The position numbers and the translations under genes were made by a program. From VAZQ01 sp963756715 (GTDB taxonomy: Bacteria; Pseudomonadota; Alphaproteobacteria; Rhizobiales; Xanthobacteraceae), in the NCBI GenBank assembly GCA_963756715.1, contig CAVWOV010000018.1:74219-138218 (forward strand): a DNA stretch of 64,000 nt, in the 5' to 3' direction. Under the pieces are notes generated by a model, which saw only the letters and a list, made by a program, of their open reading frames with translations, was not told where the DNA came from and made no database searches. This document shows positions 59,550 through 64,000 of this stretch, piece after piece. The stretch's first letter is position 1, and each line of letters begins with the position of its first letter.

Positions 59550-60032
59550 CTATTCGATCACCTCGTCGGCGCGCAGGAGCAGCGAAGTAGGGAGTTCTAC
59601 GCCAATTGCTTTGGCGGTCTTGAGGTTGATGATGAGTTCGAACCTGGTCGGCTGCTCGACTGGCAACTCGGCGGTTTGTTCGCCCTTGAGGACCTTGGCA
59701 GCGTACTCGGCGAGGCGGCGAAAGCCAGCCTTTACGTCGACCCCGTAGGACATGAGCCCTCCTTGGTCGACGTAGGTCCTGTTGATGAACATAGCGGGCA
59801 AACGATGCTGAACCGTCGCGTCAGCGATCTCCTTGCTGTGGGCACCGAATAGCTGGCTGGACAACACCAGCAGGATTTGCGGATCGCCGTCGGCTACGCC
59901 TCTAAAGGCCGCCGCAATATCGTAGGGCGGATTTTGAAGCTTAATGGCCCGCAAATCCAGGCGCAGCGCCGTCGCGGTATGCTCAGCGGCGGCAAACAGG
60001 TCGGCGGAATGCGCATCCCACAGAACGGCTAG
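59550..60032 (-). pseudogene. 3' half of a third PF04392 binding-protein gene, cut by the IS1380-type element
   Basis: Reads LAVLWDAHSADLFAAAEHTATALRL onward to PTSLLLRADEVIE, about 160 residues. The N-terminal lobe and leader are missing. Its upstream end is an IS1380-type element. Past the element the reading frame soon meets a stop and no binding-protein sequence resumes, so the gene was already truncated or was cut by a further deletion. Confidence 0.8.
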
Positions 60033-61698
60033 CGCGGATTTCTCACACTGCTGATGAATTATGCGACATGTAGGCGGCTTTTGATGTCTGCGGACAGGGA
60101 GACATGCCCATTGGTGGCGCCGGAAGGCGCGGTTTGTGGTTCTGGTTTCGGAGTCTCCGTGGGCCTGTGGGTGGTGCCGCGCATTGATCGCGCCGGGGCA
60201 GCGCGTGTCATGCTGGCGAGGCGCGGGCGATGGCGGCGATTGCGAGCCTGACTGCGGCGCGGCCCCAGTCTTGTGCGGCAGGACAGGCCGACGCCATGGC
60301 GATCTTGATGCGGCGGACACTGATGCGCACGAGCGCGCCAATTTTGAGCAGCTTGAGACGGATGGTGCCGCAGGTAGCCTGCGCGAAGTCGGTATCGTGG
60401 AGCCCGATCCGGCGCAGGGCGCACAGCAGGACATAGGCCATCGAGTAGAACCACAAGCGCAACTGGTTGGCGCGCATCGTGGCCGCCGAGGTGCGATCTG
60501 CATAGAGGTCGAGCTGACACTCCTTGATCCGGTTCTCCATCTCGCCACGGGCGCAGTAGACCTTCTGGTAAAGATACTTGGCCTTGCACTCGTCTCGCCG
60601 CAGAGAGGTGACGACAAAGCGCGGGTTGGCTTGCCCTTTGGTCCACTCGGCTTTGGCCACGACCCGTCGTCTGCGGCTCCAACTCCGGCGCGTCATCCAC
60701 ATGAAGCTCTTGAAGCGGCGCTCAGGTTGGCCGGTGCGCCGGCTCTTGGTGGCGACAACATCAAGCTCGGTCGCAATCTCGGCGACGAGCCGCACGTTGC
60801 CCGCCAGCCCGAACAGGAAGTCGACGCCGTTGGCCTCGCACCAGGCCATCAGGTCCTCGCGCGCAAAGCCGCTGTCCGCCCGCAACAGGATGCGTGTCCG
60901 AGGCCAATGGGCGCGGATGCGTGCGATGACACGCGCCACCTCCTCCACCGCGCCGGCCGCTGCGTCGATGGCGGCGCTCCGCAGCTTGGCGAGCAGCAGA
61001 TGGCGGCCGCAGAACACGTAGAGCGGCAGATAGCAGTAGCAATCGTAATAGCCGTGGAAGAACCGGCCCTCCTGCTCGCCGTGCACCGGATCATCCGTCG
61101 CATCGAGGTCGAGAATGATCTGTTTGGGTGCGCGCTCATGGGCCTCCAGGAACAGGTCGACCAGGAGAGTTTTGATCGCGACTGGATTGTGGCTGATCTT
61201 GTGATAGCGCGTCGGAGCAAGCTTGCTCAGCTCCAGCCGGTTCAACGTCGACTTGCCGGCAACCGGCGCGCAGTCCTCACGCCCCGCCTCAAGCTTGCCT
61301 GCCAGCACCGCCATCATCGGATCATGACGCAACTCGTCGTGGTCATTGAGATCCTCGTAGCCGAGCGCGATCCCAAACACCCGCTGGCCGACCAGGGTTG
61401 CGACCTCGTGCTCGATCAAGTCAGGCCGTCGCTCGTCGTGAAAGCACGCTGCAAACCTATCCATCATTCCGATCGCACGATCGGTCGCGCCCAACAGCAG
61501 CCCTCCCGCGTCCGATGTCACCAAGCCGGCATCAAACGCCGCTTCCACAGCGCGGCCTTCCACGGTTCCAAAATCGAACAATTCCGCGCTACAGTCTGTC
61601 CGCATCGGGGCTCTCCGCAAGTCGCCAAAAGTGGTTGCTGCACAACAACTTTCGCTGATTCGCAGCCCCGATGCGCCAACAAGTGTGAGAAATCCGGG
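60033..61698 (-). mobile_element. Complete IS1380-type insertion sequence
   Basis: About 1666 bp. Terminal inverted repeats share CGGATTTCTCACACT (left 60035-60049, right 61682-61696 as complement). It is flanked by CTAG on both sides (60029-60032 and 61699-61702), a 4-bp target duplication typical of IS1380. The transposase gene fills most of it. Intact ends, duplication and ORF suggest a recent insertion. Confidence 0.88.
60208..61605 (-). CDS. IS1380-family transposase
   Basis: 465 aa, DDE transposase. MRTDCSAELFDFGTVEGRAVEAAFDAG opening; ILDLDATDDPVHGEQEGRFFHGYYDCYCYLPLYVF holds the first catalytic Asp region; ILLRADSGFAREDLMAWCEANGVDF the second; and the end AYVLLCALRRIG and TIRLKLLKIGALVRISVRRIKIAMAS is typical. 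ATG 61605 follows GGAGAGC; the frame is open 5 codons further. No frameshift. Confidence 0.92.
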   Translation of the reverse strand: MRTDCSAELFDFGTVEGRAVEAAFDAGLVTSDAGGLLLGATDRAIGMMDRFAACFHDERRPDLIEHEVATLVGQRVFGIALGYEDLNDHDELRHDPMMAVLAGKLEAGREDCAPVAGKSTLNRLELSKLAPTRYHKISHNPVAIKTLLVDLFLEAHERAPKQIILDLDATDDPVHGEQEGRFFHGYYDCYCYLPLYVFCGRHLLLAKLRSAAIDAAAGAVEEVARVIARIRAHWPRTRILLRADSGFAREDLMAWCEANGVDFLFGLAGNVRLVAEIATELDVVATKSRRTGQPERRFKSFMWMTRRSWSRRRRVVAKAEWTKGQANPRFVVTSLRRDECKAKYLYQKVYCARGEMENRIKECQLDLYADRTSAATMRANQLRLWFYSMAYVLLCALRRIGLHDTDFAQATCGTIRLKLLKIGALVRISVRRIKIAMASACPAAQDWGRAAVRLAIAAIARASPA

Positions 61699-61801
61699 CT
61701 AGGCAACCTTCCTCCGCATTTCAGCTGTTCGCCCAAAAGCCGACGTTCGCCTGCAACAAGCCGCCGACCGCCGACTCATGAGCGCCTAAAGATTGATGAC
61801 G

Positions 61802-61993
61802 CTACGCGCGTGGGACGCCGGTCATGATGAACTGAATGGTACGTCCGGCGAGGCCGCCGGCAGCCTCGATCTCCGTTAGCTGCCTCTGGCACTCCGCTTC
61901 GTCGCATCCGACGACGGTGATGCGGCGCGGCCCCAGGCGCTCTGTCAGATCGTCAATGCGCGACGTGATGCGGCTGATCGTATTTCGGGACAT
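61802..61993 (-). CDS. Small phage-like hypothetical protein
   Basis: 63 aa: MSRNTISRITSRIDDLTERL, then GPRRITVVGCDEAECQRQLTEIEAAGGLAGRTIQFIMTGVPRA. A helical head and a beta/alpha tail with one Cys-x-x-x-x-C pattern. It overlaps the preceding gene by 41 bases, a compact arrangement like phage genes. The name of the family is unknown to me. Confidence 0.5.
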   Translation of the reverse strand: MSRNTISRITSRIDDLTERLGPRRITVVGCDEAECQRQLTEIEAAGGLAGRTIQFIMTGVPRA

Positions 61994-62243
61994 AACTTGC
62001 CTCTCTCGTGCTTTCCAATTGGTCCAACCGCTCGCCGAGCCGGTCCAGCGTGGCCGTCTCAAGGCACGAGCGCATGATGCCCAGGCCATTGCAGATACGG
62101 GCGCCGACCTGGCTATCGAGGCTGCCGTCCGCCATGGCCCGGATCGTCTTCCCCAATGCGGTTATGACCTGATTGAGGTTGCCGAGGTGGCCTAGCTTGA
62201 ATTTCTTCGGCGCCGTGGCGCCTTGGCCGGAATCTTTGCTCAT
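61953..62243 (-). CDS. Small phage-like protein of the type found before terminase genes
   Basis: 96 aa: MSKDSGQGATAPKKFKLGHLGNLNQVITALGKTIRAMADGSLDSQVGARICNGLGIMRSCLETATLDRLGERLDQLE. The NLNQVITALGKTIRAMADGSLDSQVG...GLGIMRSCLETA pattern resembles proteins upstream of the terminase in alphaproteobacterial prophages. No terminase gene is here; the IS1380-type element and a binding-protein fragment follow instead. Start ATG 62243. Confidence 0.55.
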   Translation of the reverse strand: MSKDSGQGATAPKKFKLGHLGNLNQVITALGKTIRAMADGSLDSQVGARICNGLGIMRSCLETATLDRLGERLDQLESTREASYVPKYDQPHHVAH

Positions 62244-62301
62244 AAAATCGGTCCATAATGCAGATCAAATGTACCACAATACAGTACAGATTTCTAGCCG
62301 C

Positions 62302-62544
62302 CTACCGTTTGGCGACCGCGCCTTCTGCCTCGGTGTCGACGTCGTCGCTGGCGATGAAATAGTATCCGCAGTTTTCTTCGCCGCTCTCGTTCAGGATGTC
62401 GCCGTCCAGAACCGGCTGTCCACATTTAGCCGATAGATGGTCGAGGCGAAGTTCGGCTTCGATCCTGGTCAGGTTGCCTGCGATAAGTTTTTCGCCGTGT
62501 CCGTCTTGGTGCCAAACCAGGCTGAATGTCTCTTGCTTGGTCAT
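62302..62544 (-). CDS. Hypothetical protein of the phage-like operon
   Basis: 80 aa: MTKQETFSLVWHQDGHGEKL, then TRIEAELRLDHLSAKCGQPVL, ESGEENCGYYFIASDDVDTEAEG. Acidic, soluble, two cysteines. GCGGAGACGGGAC is a good ribosome site. It lies just downstream of a palindromic operator pair. No family recognised. Confidence 0.5.
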   Translation of the reverse strand: MTKQETFSLVWHQDGHGEKLIAGNLTRIEAELRLDHLSAKCGQPVLDGDILNESGEENCGYYFIASDDVDTEAEGAVAKR

Positions 62545-62589
62545 GTCCCGTCTCCGCTTGTTGATGGTGAACGGTAAACCGCGATGTGA

Positions 62590-62607
62590 GTGCCACAAAT
62601 GTGGCAC
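62590..62607. promoter_or_regulatory. Palindromic operator candidate 1
   Basis: Perfect 8-bp arms GTGCCACA and TGTGGCAC with a 2-base AA spacer. It lies 46 bases upstream of the ATG at 62544. The same core recurs at 62653-62670, 63 bp away, about six DNA helix turns. Confidence 0.5.
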
Positions 62608-62610
62608 CCT

Positions 62611-62904
62611 CTACTGAAAACACCGCTGAAACAAAGCATTTAAACGATGATGGTGCCACAGATGTGGCATCCCTGGACGCGGTGCCAACCACACAACGAA
62701 CTCGGATCGAGGGTGAGCAGAAGCGCAAGATGGCGGCCGGCACGTTTCGATCCTGCGCCCGATCGACTGCGCGGACATGCTCCAGACTTTTGAGCCAGAA
62801 GTTCGTTTCAGCGGCGCGGCGGTCAGCCACTGCTCCAAGCGCTTCCTTCGTTCGGTTTCGGCGCGGACGATGCGGGGGGCGAGTTCAATGACCTGTGCGC
62901 TCAT
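62611..62904 (-). CDS. Hypothetical protein coupled to the XRE regulator
   Basis: 97 aa: MSAQVIELAPRIVRAETERRKRLEQWLTAA, then a basic, Ser/Arg-rich half of odd composition (SIGRRIETCRPPSCASAHPRSE), so a frameshift in the second half is possible. Its ATG overlaps the stop codon of the XRE gene as ATGA, so it is translated with it. Operator candidate 2 lies inside its 3' end. Confidence 0.4.
   Translation of the reverse strand: MSAQVIELAPRIVRAETERRKRLEQWLTAAPLKRTSGSKVWSMSAQSIGRRIETCRPPSCASAHPRSEFVVWLAPRPGMPHLWHHHRLNALFQRCFQ
62653..62670. promoter_or_regulatory. Palindromic operator candidate 2
   Basis: GTGCCACA and TGTGGCAT with a 2-base GA spacer; seven of eight pairs match copy 1. It overlaps the end of the gene coupled to the XRE regulator. 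Confidence 0.45.
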
Positions 62905-63164
62905 GACTGCGCCCCCCTCACGATCCGCAACCGCGGCGCTGGCGGCCTGCCGTGTCCGATAAACAACCAATCCAAGCTGACATCGTACTTGTCGGCGTAT
63001 CGGATGAGGGGTCCCGTGATGTATCCCCGTCCCGTAGCCTCATATTTTTCCCATGTGGCGACTGACCGCCCAGCGGCCGCGGCGGCCTCATCGACTGTCA
63101 ATCCTATGGTGAGGCGGTGTTGTCTCAGATGACGGGCAAACCCGTCGTGGTCCAATTCGTCCAT
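62901..63164 (-). CDS. XRE-family transcriptional regulator
   Basis: 87 aa. HTH: LRQHRLTIGLTVDEAAAAAGRSVATWEKYEATGRGYITGPLIRYADKYDVSLDWLFIGHG, which is the phage-repressor-like XRE fold with the family phrase VSLDWLF.GHG. CAAGGAGAAGC precedes the ATG at 63164. It is first in a small minus-strand operon and a good candidate to bind the palindromes at 62590 and 62653. Role in an element's lysogeny or maintenance is inference. Confidence 0.75.
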   Translation of the reverse strand: MDELDHDGFARHLRQHRLTIGLTVDEAAAAAGRSVATWEKYEATGRGYITGPLIRYADKYDVSLDWLFIGHGRPPAPRLRIVRGAQS

Positions 63165-63542
63165 GATGATGCTTCTCCTTGTGGTGAAGCACCGTCGCGG
63201 GCGCAATGCCGGCCAGTTTTTTGATAGATTTTGATTCGGTCACGTCGCGCCCCGTCAGGTGCGTTGTGGCAAGTCCCGGCCGGGCCTGCCAGGGCTCGGT
63301 CGGGGCGCATCCATAATGCCCGAAATTTGGTTAACGGCAAGTGAGGGCTGGTCCCTCGCGCCGCCCGCCCGCCGCTGGATGGCCTCGCAATCGGCCAGAG
63401 AAGGCCGTGGGTGCGATTGACGGCCCTGCCAATGACAGCCTAGCAGCGGGTGCGGGGGGCGCGCTGGTGGGCCAGAAATATTGGAAATGAGTTGGAAATG
63501 GCGTCCGATTCTAGGTGTAAACCATTGAAAACACTATGGCAA
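63165..63542. other. Intergenic region at the right end of the island
   Basis: About 380 bases, no supported gene. It includes the XRE promoter. AACCATTGAAAACACTATGGC near 63521-63541 is AT-rich and close to the gene end at 63543; I see no clear attachment-site repeat. Confidence 0.35.
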
Positions 63543-64000
63543 TTAAACCGATTTCCAGCCCGGATCGGGCCGGAAGCGCTCGCCGTAAAGCTGCGACAGC
63601 CGCTCAAGCGTCAGCGGGACGTCGCCGCGCGCCCGGGCGTAATGCATCGGGCCGCCGCGGAACGGCGCGAAGCCGGTGGCGAACACCATCGCGCCGTCGA
63701 CCGTATCCTCGTCCGCCACCACGCCTTCGCGCAGGCACGCCACGCACACGTTCAGCATGGGAAGAATGAGACGGTCGGTCATCACGTCGGTCGGCGGCGG
63801 CGCGTCGCGCTCCTTGACCGCCTCGCCGTTCTTCCACTCGTAGAAACCCTTGCCGGTCTTGCGGCCGAGTTCGCCCTTCGCGACCTTCGCGCGCAGCCAC
63901 GGCGGCACGTCCGGCATCGGACGATCGGACGACGTCTTCAGCACGTCGGCCACATGCACGCAGATGTCGAGGCCGACCTGGTCGGCGAGTTCGATCGGCC
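63543..64000 (-). CDS. 3-hydroxyacyl-CoA dehydrogenase / enoyl-CoA hydratase, C-terminal part (runs off the window)
   Basis: The end of a FadB/FadJ-like beta-oxidation enzyme. IELADQVGLDICVHVADVL and KVAKGELGRKTGKGFYEW are the C-terminal 3-hydroxyacyl-CoA dehydrogenase motif; DRLILPMLNVCVACLREGVV and DGAMVFATGFAPFRGGPMHYAR are typical of the multifunctional alpha subunit. The last 152 residues are visible to the stop at 63543. The N-terminal hydratase part lies beyond base 64000. Confidence 0.9.
   Translation of the reverse strand, partial: PIELADQVGLDICVHVADVLKTSSDRPMPDVPPWLRAKVAKGELGRKTGKGFYEWKNGEAVKERDAPPPTDVMTDRLILPMLNVCVACLREGVVADEDTVDGAMVFATGFAPFRGGPMHYARARGDVPLTLERLSQLYGERFRPDPGWKSV

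Overview
The window looks like chromosomal DNA of a high-GC alphaproteobacterium of the Bradyrhizobium/Rhodopseudomonas kind. The signs are a hopanoid operon (hpnB-C-D-E-shc), paired phasins, several Bug-type and PF04392-type periplasmic binding proteins, a D-tartrate-dehydratase-like enolase, a PdhS/DivJ-like sensor kinase, and a tRNA-His that lacks the extra G-1 and carries A73, as alphaproteobacteria do. Assignment below family level is inference.

Layout. 0-1.5 kb: 3' part of a Rieske oxygenase and two tiny proteins. 1.5-9 kb: hopanoid and squalene synthesis genes on the minus strand, with farnesyl-diphosphate synthase reading away from them. 9-15 kb: tRNA-His, two phasins, a tartrate-dehydratase-like enzyme, a DUF3455 protein, a PF04392 binding protein and an IS66 scar. 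15-24 kb: large PAS sensor kinase, a divergent LysR/Bug pair, DUF805 and DUF1194 proteins. 24-33 kb: iron-type ABC genes (binding protein and permease), a 3-oxoacid CoA-transferase pair, an AsmA-like protein, and a polyamine-type ABC transporter (two permeases and an ATPase). 33-44 kb: PH-domain protein, DUF2092 pair, GH114-like protein, L,D-transpeptidase, and glpK / response regulator / glpD. 44-53.5 kb: an SDR, malonyl-CoA decarboxylase divergent from a type III CoA-transferase, a TRAP transporter, a Bug receptor and a ThDP enzyme. The TRAP, CoA-transferase and decarboxylase genes together suggest malonate or a similar dicarboxylate being imported, activated and decarboxylated. 53.5-63.5 kb: an accessory island with a HTH protein, a serine recombinase with a 28-bp dyad upstream, three PF04392 binding-protein genes (one cut), a short group II intron lacking most of its ORF, a complete IS1380-type element with a CTAG duplication, and a small phage-like operon with an XRE regulator. 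63.5-64 kb: C-terminal part of a 3-hydroxyacyl-CoA dehydrogenase.

At least 13 single-base frameshifts interrupt eight otherwise intact genes (shc, DUF3455, a PF04392 protein, the sensor kinase, the iron permease, CoA-transferase A, glpD, the ThDP enzyme). Most sit in or next to short homopolymers. Correcting them gives full-length proteins with lengths divisible by three and intact catalytic motifs. Residual indel errors in the assembly are a likelier cause than mass gene decay, so these genes are listed as CDS spanning the shift, not as pseudogenes. I did not find a wholly new multi-gene system. The most novel-looking signals are the short group II intron, the recombinase-linked dyad, the paired operators 63 bp apart, and the shared 3' flank of the binding-protein genes.
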